A stretch of 64,000 bases of DNA from JAQTRU01 sp041645555 (lineage in GTDB: Bacteria; Patescibacteriota; Patescibacteriia; Patescibacteriales; JAQTRU01): positions 62,001 to 126,000 of the forward strand of contig JBAZPX010000001.1 of NCBI GenBank assembly GCA_041645555.1. The letters run 5' to 3'. Within the stretch, counting starts at the first letter, position 1; each line of letters starts with the position of its first letter. Position numbers and translations under genes: made by a program. Below, piece by piece: positions 50,291 through 58,979 of this stretch. Below the pieces are notes generated by a model, which did not search any database, was not told the origin of the DNA, and worked only from the letters and a program-made list of their open reading frames with translations.

Positions 50291-50310
50291 CATCCCGCCT
50301 CGGCGGGATG
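50291..50310. repeat. GC-rich perfect hairpin in spacer
   Basis: CATCCCGCC (50291-50299) and GGCGGGATG (50302-50310) form a 9-bp stem in a 54-base AT-rich spacer. It is the third such GC-rich palindrome between genes, beside those at 26409 and 39765. It has no T-run and is best treated as a dispersed repeat. Confidence 0.65.
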
Positions 50311-50332
50311 GCGGGAAAATATAAAAAATAAT

Positions 50333-51646
50333 ATGAATACAAACAAAGGCATCAAATTATGGGAGAAGGCGAAAAAAATAATTCCGGGCGGTTCGCAATT
50401 ATTATCTAAACGCTCGGAAATGTTTTTGCCGGAGCAATGGCCTTCCTATTTCAAAAAAGCTAAGGGCGCGGAAATTTGGGATTTAGACGGGAATAAATAT
50501 CTTGACGTTAATGCCAGTATCGGGGCTTGTATTTTGGGTTATGCTGACCCAGAAGTTAACAAGGCCGTAAAAAAAGTAATAGATGATGGTTCAAACTCTA
50601 CCCTTAATTCTCCGGAAGAAGTGGAATTGGCGGAATTGTTATGCAAATTACACCCCTGGGCTAAAATGGTAAGGTATGCCAGGGGCGGCGGGGAAGCCAT
50701 GACTGTCGCCGTAAGAATCGCTAGGGCTTATTCGGGAAAAAGTAAGGTTGCTTTTTGCGGTTATCATGGCTGGCAAGACTGGTATTTAGCGGCTAATTTA
50801 GCTGATGATAAAAATTTAGACGGGCATTTGCTCTCGGGGCTAGAACCTAGGGGCGTACCAAGAGAATTAAAGGGGACGGCGATTCCTTTTCACTATAATA
50901 AAATTGAAGAATTAAAAAAAATAGTTTCTGAAAACAAAAATATTGGCGTAATCGTAATGGAGCCGTTAAGGCATGAGGAGCCAAAGGATAATTTTTTAAA
51001 GCAAGTCAGAAAGATTGCCGATAAGATCGGCGCGGTCTTGATTTTTGACGAAGTAACCATCGGTTGGCGGCTCAATATTGGCGGAGTTCATCTTAAATAC
51101 GGCGTTAATCCTGATATAGCCGTTTTCGCTAAAGGCATGAGCAATGGTTTTCCCATGGCTGCCATTATCGGCCGCCAAGAAGTTATGCAGGCCGCTCAAA
51201 CTTCCTTTATCAGCAGCTCTTATTGGACCGAAAGAATCGGCCCGGCGGCCGCTTTGGCGACGATAAACAAAATGATTAAGAAAAAGGTCCCTCAACATCT
51301 TAATAAGATGGGTAAGTTTATTATTAAGGGGCTAAAACAGGCAGCCAGCAATAATAAGCTAAAAGTCGCGGTCGTTGGACTGCCGCCCTTAATTCATTTT
51401 TCTTTTGACTACGGCGAGAACAGCCAGGCAATACGCACCTTATTTACTCAAGAGATGCTGAAAAGAGGGATATTAGCTTCGGGCGGCGTTTACCTTACTT
51501 ATAGTTTTAAAGAGCCGGAGGCAAAAAAATATTTGCGGGCGGTTGAAGAAACATTCAAATTATTGCGTAAGGCGATTGATAATAATCAAGTTCGCAAACT
51601 GCTAAGGGGCCCAGTGGCCCATGCCGGATTTAAAAGATTAGTCTAA
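50333..51646 (+). CDS. Class III aminotransferase (GSA-aminomutase-like)
   Basis: A 437-residue PLP enzyme. It starts with LWEKAKKIIPGGSQLLSKR, has GAEIWDLDGNKYLDVNASI, SNSTLNSPEEVELAELL, ARGGGEAMTVAVRIARAYS, FDEVTIGWRL and the PLP-lysine segment FAKGMSNGFP (Lys267). It resembles glutamate-1-semialdehyde aminomutases, but the cluster context suggests transamination of a sugar or small amino donor, as in flagellin glycosylation loci with similar genes. It follows a GC-rich hairpin and lies 13 bases before pseC. Confidence 0.87.
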   Translation: MNTNKGIKLWEKAKKIIPGGSQLLSKRSEMFLPEQWPSYFKKAKGAEIWDLDGNKYLDVNASIGACILGYADPEVNKAVKKVIDDGSNSTLNSPEEVELAELLCKLHPWAKMVRYARGGGEAMTVAVRIARAYSGKSKVAFCGYHGWQDWYLAANLADDKNLDGHLLSGLEPRGVPRELKGTAIPFHYNKIEELKKIVSENKNIGVIVMEPLRHEEPKDNFLKQVRKIADKIGAVLIFDEVTIGWRLNIGGVHLKYGVNPDIAVFAKGMSNGFPMAAIIGRQEVMQAAQTSFISSSYWTERIGPAAALATINKMIKKKVPQHLNKMGKFIIKGLKQAASNNKLKVAVVGLPPLIHFSFDYGENSQAIRTLFTQEMLKRGILASGGVYLTYSFKEPEAKKYLRAVEETFKLLRKAIDNNQVRKLLRGPVAHAGFKRLV

Positions 51647-51659
51647 TTTTATTAAAAAT

Positions 51660-52781
51660 ATGATTCCTTACGGCCATCAAAATATAGATGAGGACGACAT
51701 TGACGAAGTCATAAAAGTTTTAAAATCAGATTGGCTCACCCAAGGGCCGAAGGTTTTGGAATTTGAAAGAGCTTTAGCTAAATATGGCGGGGCTAAATAT
51801 GCGGTGGCGGTAACTAACGGCACTTCAGCTCTGCATTTAGCTTATTTGGCGTCCGGGTTAAAGCCGGGTGATGAAGTTATTACCACGCCAAACACTTTTG
51901 TGGCTACGACCAATATGCTTTTGGCGATTGGAGCCAAACCGATTTTTTGTGATATTAGGGAAGATAGCTATAATATTGACGAGAAAAAAATTGAAAAATT
52001 AATTACGGCCAAGACTAGGGCGATCGTGCCGGTGCATTTCTCCGGCCAGCCTTGCGAGATGGAAAAAATTAAAAAGATAGCTAAGAAATATAAACTGGCG
52101 GTTATTGAAGACGCTTGCCATGCGCTTGGGGCTAAATATAAAAACAGTAAAATTGGCAGTTGTAAATTCTCCGATCTGGCCGTATTTAGTTTTCACCCGG
52201 TAAAATCAATTACGACGGGCGAGGGCGGCGCAATTTTGACCAATAACAGAGAATATTATGAAAAGATACTGACTTGGCGCACCCACGGTATCAATAAAGA
52301 CGCGGCCGGAAAAAACATTATGACCGAATTAGGTTATAATTACAGAATGACAGATATTCAAGCGGCGCTTGGCGCGAGCCAACTGAAAAAGTTAGATAAA
52401 TTTATTCGAGAGAGACGGCGAGTTGTCAGCTGGTACGCTAAAGAATTAAAGAATATAAAAGATATTATTTTGCCGGTTGAACTTCCCGGTAATTATTCCA
52501 GTTGGCACATTTATGTGATTAGGGTAAAAGATAAAAAAAAGAGAGATGGATTGGCTGAATATTTAAAAATCAACGGAGTTGGGGTTAATTTCCATTATCC
52601 AGCCGTTTATAACCATCCGTATTATCGCCGCTTGGGCTATGATTTAAAATTAAAAAATACGGAAATTTATCATCGAACCTGCTTAACATTACCTTGTTTT
52701 GTCGGACTTGAGCGCGCAAAGATTTGCCAAATTACCGGCCTAGTTAAAAGTTATTTTACTTTCGGGTTGTCTAAAAAGTAA
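51660..52781 (+). CDS. pseC: DegT/DnrJ-type aminotransferase (PseC-like)
   Basis: A 373-residue PLP enzyme of the sugar aminotransferase family. IPYGHQNIDEDDIDEVIKVL, LTQGPKVLEFERALAKY, NGTSALHLAYLASGLKPGDE, VIEDACHALGAKY, and the PLP lysine in FSFHPVKSITTGEGG (Lys182) fit the UDP-4-amino-4,6-dideoxy-AltNAc transaminase that follows PseB. The late segment GVNFHYPAVYNHPYY contacts substrate in relatives. Together with pseB and pseI it defines a pseudaminic-acid-type pathway. It is followed ten bases later by a B12 radical SAM gene. Confidence 0.88.
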   Translation: MIPYGHQNIDEDDIDEVIKVLKSDWLTQGPKVLEFERALAKYGGAKYAVAVTNGTSALHLAYLASGLKPGDEVITTPNTFVATTNMLLAIGAKPIFCDIREDSYNIDEKKIEKLITAKTRAIVPVHFSGQPCEMEKIKKIAKKYKLAVIEDACHALGAKYKNSKIGSCKFSDLAVFSFHPVKSITTGEGGAILTNNREYYEKILTWRTHGINKDAAGKNIMTELGYNYRMTDIQAALGASQLKKLDKFIRERRRVVSWYAKELKNIKDIILPVELPGNYSSWHIYVIRVKDKKKRDGLAEYLKINGVGVNFHYPAVYNHPYYRRLGYDLKLKNTEIYHRTCLTLPCFVGLERAKICQITGLVKSYFTFGLSKK

Positions 52782-52791
52782 TGTATATATT

Positions 52792-54258
52792 ATGCGGATA
52801 CTACTGGTCCACCCCAATAATTATCTGAATATTGGCATACCCACCGGTCTGGCCACGCTGGCAGCGGTTTTAAAACAACGGGGTCTGGTTGTTGATTTGT
52901 TTGATTTTACTTTTGTTAAGACTGCGTCTTCGGTGAAGCGACCCCTTAATGTCAATCCCGGAATATACTTACCTACCGTTTATACCCTAGAAGATTTGGT
53001 GGTTGACGATCCCGTGCAGTCATTAGCTGAAGCTTTTTCGGCCAAACTTAAAGCCTTCAAACCCGACTTGATCGCCATTTCGGCGATGACCAGTTATTTT
53101 GACGAAGTGATTGATCTTTTGCGGCAAGTTCCGCCACGTTGTCCGGTGATTGTGGGCGGAGTGCACAGCACTATTTGTCCAAAAGACGTCCTTTTAAAAA
53201 AAGAGATTGATTTTATTTGCGTGGGAGAGGGCGAGGAGTTATTGGTAGAATTGAGTTATTGCTTGGCGAAAGGCGGGAACTTTACCGAACTAGAAAATCT
53301 CGGCTACAAGAAAAACGGTCGAATTTTCATCAACCGCTGTCGGCCGTTCATTGATCTGAATATTTTGCCGGAGCCAGACTGGTCATTATTTGACCAGCGA
53401 CATCTCTTCCGGCCCTTTATGGGTCGCGTCTATCGAGGCAGTTTTTACACAATGTCGCGCGGCTGTCCGGGACAGTGCACTTATTGCGTCAACGGCGCCA
53501 TGCGCGAAGCGCTCAAGGATTGTGGCCGTTATTTCCGTTTCCAGTCGCCGGCCACCACGGCGCGGCAGCTAGGTTATTTAAAAGAACACTACGGTGCTAC
53601 CTGGTTTAAATTCGCCGACGATTCTATTATGCTTTTTAATGAACAATATTTGGAGGAGTTAGCGGAAAGATTAGAGCCTTTGAGCATCCAGTTTGGTTGT
53701 TCGGTTCGTCCCGAAACTACCACCGAACGAAAAGTTAAGTTGCTTAAACGCATGGGTTGCGTGGCGGCTTCAGTAGGTATTGAATCTGGCAATGAGGCCC
53801 TCAGGAAAAGGGTGCTTAACCGATATATGAGTAATCAGAAAATTAAACAAGCGGTTGAAATTTTGAAAAATGCCGGCATCAGAGTGTCAACTTTTAATAT
53901 GATTGGCCTGCCCGGAGAAACCAGAAAAAATGTTTTTGAGACAATTTCTTTAAATAAAAAATTAAAGGTTGAGGCGGCGAATGTTTATATTGTTTATCCG
54001 TATCCGGGAACGGTTTTAAGTTGGCAATATAAAACCAAATTTCGAGATGCCACTGGAAAAATTATCCCGGTTTCGCGGGCCTCGTCTTTTGCTTTTTCTA
54101 CTATGTCGCCGACCGAAGTTGAAGGATTATTGGCCACTTTTGATTTATATTTAAGGCTGCCCGAAAAAAAATGGCCGCAAATCAGGAAAGCCGAAGGAAG
54201 CTGTTCGGCAGCAATCAGATTGCGCCAGCAGCTTTATGAGCAGGCAGTTAATATATAA
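52792..54258 (+). CDS. Cobalamin-binding radical SAM protein
   Basis: A 488-residue enzyme. The N-terminal ~150 residues look like a B12-binding Rossmann domain (RILLVHPNN, GLATLAAVLKQRG, KPDLIAISAMT, VIVGGVHST). A radical SAM core has C225-x3-C229-x2-C232 (SRGCPGQCTYC), a conserved FKFADDSIMLFNEQY and GIESGNEALRK. Such enzymes methylate or rearrange unactivated carbon centres. The DNA of the first ~900 bases is visibly richer in G+C than its neighbours, hinting at transfer from another genome. Its role in the glycan cluster is unknown. Confidence 0.85.
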   Translation: MRILLVHPNNYLNIGIPTGLATLAAVLKQRGLVVDLFDFTFVKTASSVKRPLNVNPGIYLPTVYTLEDLVVDDPVQSLAEAFSAKLKAFKPDLIAISAMTSYFDEVIDLLRQVPPRCPVIVGGVHSTICPKDVLLKKEIDFICVGEGEELLVELSYCLAKGGNFTELENLGYKKNGRIFINRCRPFIDLNILPEPDWSLFDQRHLFRPFMGRVYRGSFYTMSRGCPGQCTYCVNGAMREALKDCGRYFRFQSPATTARQLGYLKEHYGATWFKFADDSIMLFNEQYLEELAERLEPLSIQFGCSVRPETTTERKVKLLKRMGCVAASVGIESGNEALRKRVLNRYMSNQKIKQAVEILKNAGIRVSTFNMIGLPGETRKNVFETISLNKKLKVEAANVYIVYPYPGTVLSWQYKTKFRDATGKIIPVSRASSFAFSTMSPTEVEGLLATFDLYLRLPEKKWPQIRKAEGSCSAAIRLRQQLYEQAVNI

Positions 54259-54288
54259 AAAATAACCGCTGGCATAACGGCAAAATCT

Positions 54289-55365
54289 ATGGAACTAAAG
54301 TTAATAAATTTAGAACCCCGCCTTTATCGGTCTTGGGATAAATTTTGTGAAGAAAGCGATGATGCTTGGTTTTGGCATACTTCCGATTGGCTGGAATACA
54401 ATTTAAATTATCAGCCGAAAATGCGTCCGGAAGTTAAATCATTTTTGGTGGTTGACAATAAACGAGTAGTAGCCGTTTGCCCGCTGATTTTAGTAGAGAT
54501 TGATGGCGTGAAAGAATTTTCTCTTTCCGGAGTTCATGGTCCCATGCCCGCTTTTTCAAATGATTTGCCAAAAAAAGCAAAAAATAAAATTATGAAATTA
54601 ATTTTTAGCCAGATAGATAATTTGGCTGGTCAAAGCGGAGTCAAGCGAGTTAAATTTAATTTTTCCGTTCTTAGCAAATCTTTTATAGAGACGGCGGAAT
54701 TAAAATTTAATTTTTCTGAAAAATTTGGCTATCTGAATAATAATTTAAATGCGTTGGTTATTGATTTAAAAAGACCTCTTGACCAGCTATGGAAAGAAGT
54801 CAGTCATGGCCATCAGGCGGATATAAGTCGGTCAGCCAAAATTTTAAAGGCGAATATTTTCAACCGGGACAATATTAATGATGAAATTTTTAATGAATAC
54901 GTTAAGCTCCACCAAAAGGCGGCCGGCCGACAGACTAGGCCGTTGGCTACTTTTGATATGATGAAGAAATGGATTGGCCAGGACAAAGCTTTTCTTGTCG
55001 GAGCGAAAAAAAATAACAAATTTATCGGTTTTTCTTATTTTTTTCTTTACAAAAATAATGTTTTTTACGGTTCTTCCTGCAATGATCCGGAATTCCAGCA
55101 GCTCCCCATATCCCACTTTATTCAATGGAGCGCCATAAAATTGATGAATGAAAAAAAGTATAAATTTTATGAAATTGGCTGGCAAATTTATAATGAAGGG
55201 ATGTCAGATTATTCCAGCAAGAAAAGAATTAATATCAGCAAGTTTGAGAAGGGGCTTGGCGGAGAGGTTAAGCCGTTGTTTATGAGCGAAAAATATTATG
55301 ATAAGTCATTTTTTTTGAAAGTATATAATTCCAGGATAAATCAGTTTGCCCAGACTATTAAATAA
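54289..55365 (+). CDS. FemAB-like acyl/aminoacyltransferase
   Basis: A 358-residue FemAB-like GNAT protein: EPRLYRSWDKFCEESDDAWF near the N-terminus, KEFSLSGVHGPMPAF, WKEVSHGHQADISRSAKILK, and a C-terminal catalytic half with FIGFSYFFLYKNNVFYGSS, ISHFIQWSAIKLMNEKKYKF and FEKGLGGE. It shares layout with the gene at 28163. It may add an acyl or amino-acyl group to the nonulosonate glycan or cell wall. It starts 31 bases after the radical SAM gene and six bases before the next gene. Confidence 0.78.
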   Translation: MELKLINLEPRLYRSWDKFCEESDDAWFWHTSDWLEYNLNYQPKMRPEVKSFLVVDNKRVVAVCPLILVEIDGVKEFSLSGVHGPMPAFSNDLPKKAKNKIMKLIFSQIDNLAGQSGVKRVKFNFSVLSKSFIETAELKFNFSEKFGYLNNNLNALVIDLKRPLDQLWKEVSHGHQADISRSAKILKANIFNRDNINDEIFNEYVKLHQKAAGRQTRPLATFDMMKKWIGQDKAFLVGAKKNNKFIGFSYFFLYKNNVFYGSSCNDPEFQQLPISHFIQWSAIKLMNEKKYKFYEIGWQIYNEGMSDYSSKKRINISKFEKGLGGEVKPLFMSEKYYDKSFFLKVYNSRINQFAQTIK

Positions 55366-55370
55366 AAAAT

Positions 55371-56279
55371 ATGGAAAATTTATTAAACAAATTGGTTTTA
55401 GGTACAGTTCAATTCGGCTTAAATTATGGCATTAATAACCTAAATGGAAAACCGTCGCGGGAAAAATCTTTTGAGATGCTTGATTTGGCTTATAAAAACG
55501 GGATTAAAATTTTTGATACGGCCAATGTCTACGGAGATGCCGAGGAAATTTTAGGCGAATTTATGCAAAGCCGAAACTTAAGCGGAAAAATTAAAATAAT
55601 AACCAAATTAAAGCCTAATATTATCGCTGAATCGGACGGAGAAATAAATAGTATAATTGAGGCGAATTTAAGAGAATCTTTAATCAGGTTAAAAAGAAAT
55701 TACGTTGACGGATACCTGTTGCATACACCGGAGTATATTAGGGACAAAAAAATAGTCAGCGCGCTAAGTGATTTAAAAAAGCGGGGGCTGGTAAAAAATA
55801 TCGGAGTTTCTATATATGAAGAAGTTGACGCGGTTTACGCCGCGAGCTTGGAAGAAGTTGATTATATTCAGGTCCCCTATAGCATCTTTGACCAAAGACT
55901 CAATAAAACGGAGTTTTTTCAGCTGGCCAAAAATAATAATAAAACAGTTTTCGCCCGAAGCGCATTTTTGCAAGGATTATTTTTTATGCCGCAGGAAAGA
56001 ATTCCTTCGCATCTAGAGAAAGCTAAAATTTATTTGAGGGATTTGGATAATATTATCGCCAAATATAATTTATCTAGGCTGCAAGCCGCTTTGCTATTTT
56101 CGCTAAAAAATGAGAATATTAATTACATTGTTTTCGGTGTTGACAATATCGTTCAGCTTAAGGAAAATATAAATACAACCGAACAAAATATTGATTGCGA
56201 GCGGTGCCTTAAGGAGCTAAAAGACAAATTCATTGATATTGAAAAAAATATTATATTTCCCAGCCTATGGAAAAAGTAA
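55371..56279 (+). CDS. Aldo/keto reductase family protein
   Basis: A 302-residue (beta/alpha)8 oxidoreductase. LVLGTVQFGLNYGINN opens the family fold; FDTANVYGDAEEILG holds the catalytic Asp and Tyr, KIITKLKP the lysine and DGYLLHTPE the histidine. Late segments (SRLQAALLFSLKN, NYIVFGVDNIVQLKEN) fit the NADPH-binding end. Such genes appear in several nonulosonate and legionaminic loci, but the substrate here is unknown. Its 3' end overlaps the second cytidylyltransferase by 13 bases, so cotranscription is likely. Confidence 0.86.
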   Translation: MENLLNKLVLGTVQFGLNYGINNLNGKPSREKSFEMLDLAYKNGIKIFDTANVYGDAEEILGEFMQSRNLSGKIKIITKLKPNIIAESDGEINSIIEANLRESLIRLKRNYVDGYLLHTPEYIRDKKIVSALSDLKKRGLVKNIGVSIYEEVDAVYAASLEEVDYIQVPYSIFDQRLNKTEFFQLAKNNNKTVFARSAFLQGLFFMPQERIPSHLEKAKIYLRDLDNIIAKYNLSRLQAALLFSLKNENINYIVFGVDNIVQLKENINTTEQNIDCERCLKELKDKFIDIEKNIIFPSLWKK

Positions 56280-57061
56280 AAAATTTATGTATCATTCAGG
56301 CAAGATACGGTTCGACCAGGTTGCCAGGCAAGGTGCTTCTGCCCCTTGGCGGGAAAACTGTTATTGAGCAAGTTATATCGCGAGTAAAGCAAGCTAAGAA
56401 AATTGACCACCGCCAGGGCGGGACAGGCAAAATTATTTTAGCTACCACCACCAGAAAAGAAGATGACGCTTTGGAACAAATATGCCTAAGGGCGGGAATT
56501 GACTGTTTTCGTGGCAGCGAGGAGGATGTCTTAGACAGGTATTACCAAGCGGCTAAAAAATTTAAAGCTAAAAATATTATCAGAGTAACCGGCGATTGCC
56601 CGCTCATTGATCCAGAGATAATAGATAAAGTAATTGATATATATGAAGAGAACGGCGTTGATTATGCCACCAATGTTATCCCGCCGACCTTTCCTGATGG
56701 TTTGGATGCAGAAATTTTTTCTTTTGCCGCTCTGGAAAAAGCTTGGCGGGAAACCAAGATGGCTTCGCAAAGGGAGCATGTTACTGTCTATCTGTGGCAG
56801 AATCCGGGAATTTTCAGACAGAAGCACTTAAATAATAAAATTGATTTGTCGGCGCACCGCTGGGTTTTGGACAATCCGGAAGATTATGAATTTATGAAAC
56901 AAGTTTATGTTAAATTATATCCGGCGAAGCCAAATTTTAGACTAACTGACTTATTGGGATTTTTTGCGGACAACCCGGAGATTGAAAAAATAAATAATAT
57001 GATTAATAGAAATGAAGGGTTGAAAAAATCAATCAGAGAAGATAAAATTATTGATAAATAA
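56267..57061 (+). CDS. CMP-nonulosonate cytidylyltransferase-like protein (second copy)
   Basis: A 264-residue paralogue of the gene at 48391: IIQARYGSTRLPGKVLLPL, RGSEEDVLDRYYQAAKKF, VTGDCPLIDPEI and PDGLDAEIFSFAALEKAW are all present. An insertion (HRQGGTGK) is near residue 48. The presence of two such enzymes beside two synthases suggests two different CMP-sugars. It overlaps the aldo/keto reductase gene. Which enzyme pairs with which synthase cannot be decided from sequence. Confidence 0.86.
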   Translation: MEKVKNLCIIQARYGSTRLPGKVLLPLGGKTVIEQVISRVKQAKKIDHRQGGTGKIILATTTRKEDDALEQICLRAGIDCFRGSEEDVLDRYYQAAKKFKAKNIIRVTGDCPLIDPEIIDKVIDIYEENGVDYATNVIPPTFPDGLDAEIFSFAALEKAWRETKMASQREHVTVYLWQNPGIFRQKHLNNKIDLSAHRWVLDNPEDYEFMKQVYVKLYPAKPNFRLTDLLGFFADNPEIEKINNMINRNEGLKKSIREDKIIDK

Positions 57062-57075
57062 TTTGATATAATAAC

Positions 57076-57171
57076 ATGAAATTTGATAAATCCAAGGCAT
57101 TACTAAAACAAGCTAAAAAGTTAATCAAGGGTAGAATTTTAATTAATAAATTTTACGGGGACCAACCATGA
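57076..57171 (+). CDS. Small ORF (31 aa) overlapping wbqC-like start
   Basis: A 31-codon frame (MKFDKSKALLKQAKKLIKGR...FYGDQP) ends in TGA that overlaps the ATG of the following gene (CCATGA), the same junction style as several other genes here. It is lysine-rich and basic. Its beginning resembles the start of aminotransferases (xxRAKKxIPGG), so it might be a remnant. Translation is uncertain. Confidence 0.35.
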   Translation: MKFDKSKALLKQAKKLIKGRILINKFYGDQP

Positions 57172-57863
57172 AAGTCTCAATTTTTCAACCAACTTATCTA
57201 TCTTGGCTCGGTTTCTATAAAGCCATTGCTTGGGCCGATAAATTTGTTTTTTTGGATGATGTCCAATATGAAAGCCATTCATGGCAAAGCCGGAACAGGA
57301 TAAAAACGGCCACCGGTGAATTAATATTAACCGTGCCGATAATCAGAAATTTTCCGCAAAATATCAATCGGGTAAAGATAAATTATTCCTGCGATTGGAT
57401 AAAAGGCCATTTAAAATCCATCCAGATGAATTATAGTCGAGCAAATTTTTTTAAGGAGTCTTTCCCATTGTTGGAGTCTTTTTATAAAACTAAACCGGAA
57501 AGTTTGCTAGAGTTGAATGTGGGTATTATAAAGGGGATATGTAAATTTTTAGATATAAAAACCGATCTTTACTTTTCTTCTAATTTGGGCGTGGGTGATT
57601 TACAAAAAAATAAAAAGGTAGTGGCGATATTAAAAAAAATGGAAGTTGGTCAATATTTATACGCCGAGGGAGCGTGGGAATATATGGAAAAAGAAATAGA
57701 TCTTTACCGAAATAATAAAATTCAACTGGTACCGTTAAAATTCGTCCATCCTGTTTATCGCCAGCTATATGGGGAATTTGTCCCGCGGCTTTCAATTATT
57801 GACATAATTTTTAATTGCGGAAAAGATAAAACAATTGAGATAATTAAAAATATAAAATTATAA
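57168..57863 (+). CDS. WbqC-like protein
   Basis: A 231-residue protein of the WbqC family: MKVSIFQPTYLSWLGFYKAI, ADKFVFLDDVQYESHSWQSRN, RIKTATGELILTVPI and IQLVPLKFVHPVYRQLYGEF. Members occur in O-antigen, flagellin glycosylation and nonulosonate loci; a biochemical reaction is not firmly established. The start overlaps the stop of a small upstream ORF. It is followed by pseI after 40 bases. Confidence 0.87.
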   Translation: MKVSIFQPTYLSWLGFYKAIAWADKFVFLDDVQYESHSWQSRNRIKTATGELILTVPIIRNFPQNINRVKINYSCDWIKGHLKSIQMNYSRANFFKESFPLLESFYKTKPESLLELNVGIIKGICKFLDIKTDLYFSSNLGVGDLQKNKKVVAILKKMEVGQYLYAEGAWEYMEKEIDLYRNNKIQLVPLKFVHPVYRQLYGEFVPRLSIIDIIFNCGKDKTIEIIKNIKL

Positions 57864-57903
57864 ATATATAGCTAACAGTATGATTTATAATTAAATTTTA
57901 ATA

Positions 57904-58974
57904 ATGAAAAAGCAAAATAAAAATATCATAAAGATTGGTAATAAAATAATTGGAACTGGCCAGCCGGTTTTTATTGTGGCTGATATGTCCGGGAACCACG
58001 GTGGCTCATTTCAATGCGCTAAGAAATTAATTGCCGCCGCCGCGGCCGCCGGCGCTGATGCCATTAAGATGCAAAGCTACCTACCAGAAACTATCACTAT
58101 CGATTGCGCCAATAAATATTTCCAAATAAATGACGGCGGGTTTTGGGATGGGCAAACGCTTTACGCTTTATATAAAAAAGGCGCTACTCCTTGGATTTGG
58201 CATTCAAAGTTAAAAAAATACGCCGAAAAACAAGGCATAATATTTTTTTCCACGCCTTTTGACGTTACCGCGGTTAGTTTGCTTGAAAAAATAAAGGTTC
58301 CTTTATATAAAATTGCCTCTCTTGAATTATCCGACACTCCGCTGTTGGAAAAAATTGGTAAAACCGGCAAGCCAGTAATTATGTCGCGCGGCACGGCCAC
58401 CTTAAAGGAAATTAAATATGCCATCAAAACCTTGAAACAATTTGGCTGTCCGCAGATTTGTCTCTTGCATTGCGTCAGCGCTTACCCGGCCAGGCCGGGA
58501 GAGATGAATCTTAAAACCATACCCGATATCAACCGTCGCTTAAAAGTCATAGCCGGCCTTTCTGATCATACACTCGGCTATGAAATCAGTTTGGCCGCGG
58601 TGGCTTTAGGCGCGTCAATTATTGAGAAGCATTTAGTTTTATCAAGAAAAGATAAAGTTATTGACGCTTTTTTTTCTTTGGAGCCAGCGGAATTTAAGGA
58701 AATGGTTTCCTCTATCAGAAAAATTGAGAAATCGCTGGGCAGAGTTAATTATCAGGCGACCAAAGAGGAAAAAGCGGCAGTCGCTTACCGTAAATCGCTG
58801 TTTATCATCCAAGACATAAAAAGGGGCGAGAGATTTATTTATAGTAAAAATATTCGCTCTATTCGCCCCGGTTATGGTTTAGAGCCAAAATATTATAAAT
58901 CGATTAACGGACGAAGGGCAAAAATTGATCTTAAAAAAGGCACCCCGCTTAAGTGGAATTTAATTTTACGATAA
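57904..58974 (+). CDS. pseI: Pseudaminic acid synthase PseI
   Basis: A 356-residue synthase forming pseudaminic acid from the 6-deoxy-AltdiNAc sugar and PEP. It has IVADMSGNHGGSFQCAKKLI, AGADAIKMQSYLPET, STPFDVTAVSLLEKI, LYKIASLELSD, LLHCVSAYPA, GLSDHTLGYE, IIEKHLVLSRKDK and FFSLEPAEFKEMV, the specific PseI pattern, plus a C-terminal SAF domain (RSLFIIQDIKRGERF...GLEPKYYKSINGRRA). It is more PseI-like than the synthase at 46040. Its 3' end lies next to the acetyltransferase gene. Confidence 0.93.
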   Translation: MKKQNKNIIKIGNKIIGTGQPVFIVADMSGNHGGSFQCAKKLIAAAAAAGADAIKMQSYLPETITIDCANKYFQINDGGFWDGQTLYALYKKGATPWIWHSKLKKYAEKQGIIFFSTPFDVTAVSLLEKIKVPLYKIASLELSDTPLLEKIGKTGKPVIMSRGTATLKEIKYAIKTLKQFGCPQICLLHCVSAYPARPGEMNLKTIPDINRRLKVIAGLSDHTLGYEISLAAVALGASIIEKHLVLSRKDKVIDAFFSLEPAEFKEMVSSIRKIEKSLGRVNYQATKEEKAAVAYRKSLFIIQDIKRGERFIYSKNIRSIRPGYGLEPKYYKSINGRRAKIDLKKGTPLKWNLILR

Positions 58975-58979
58975 TTCAC

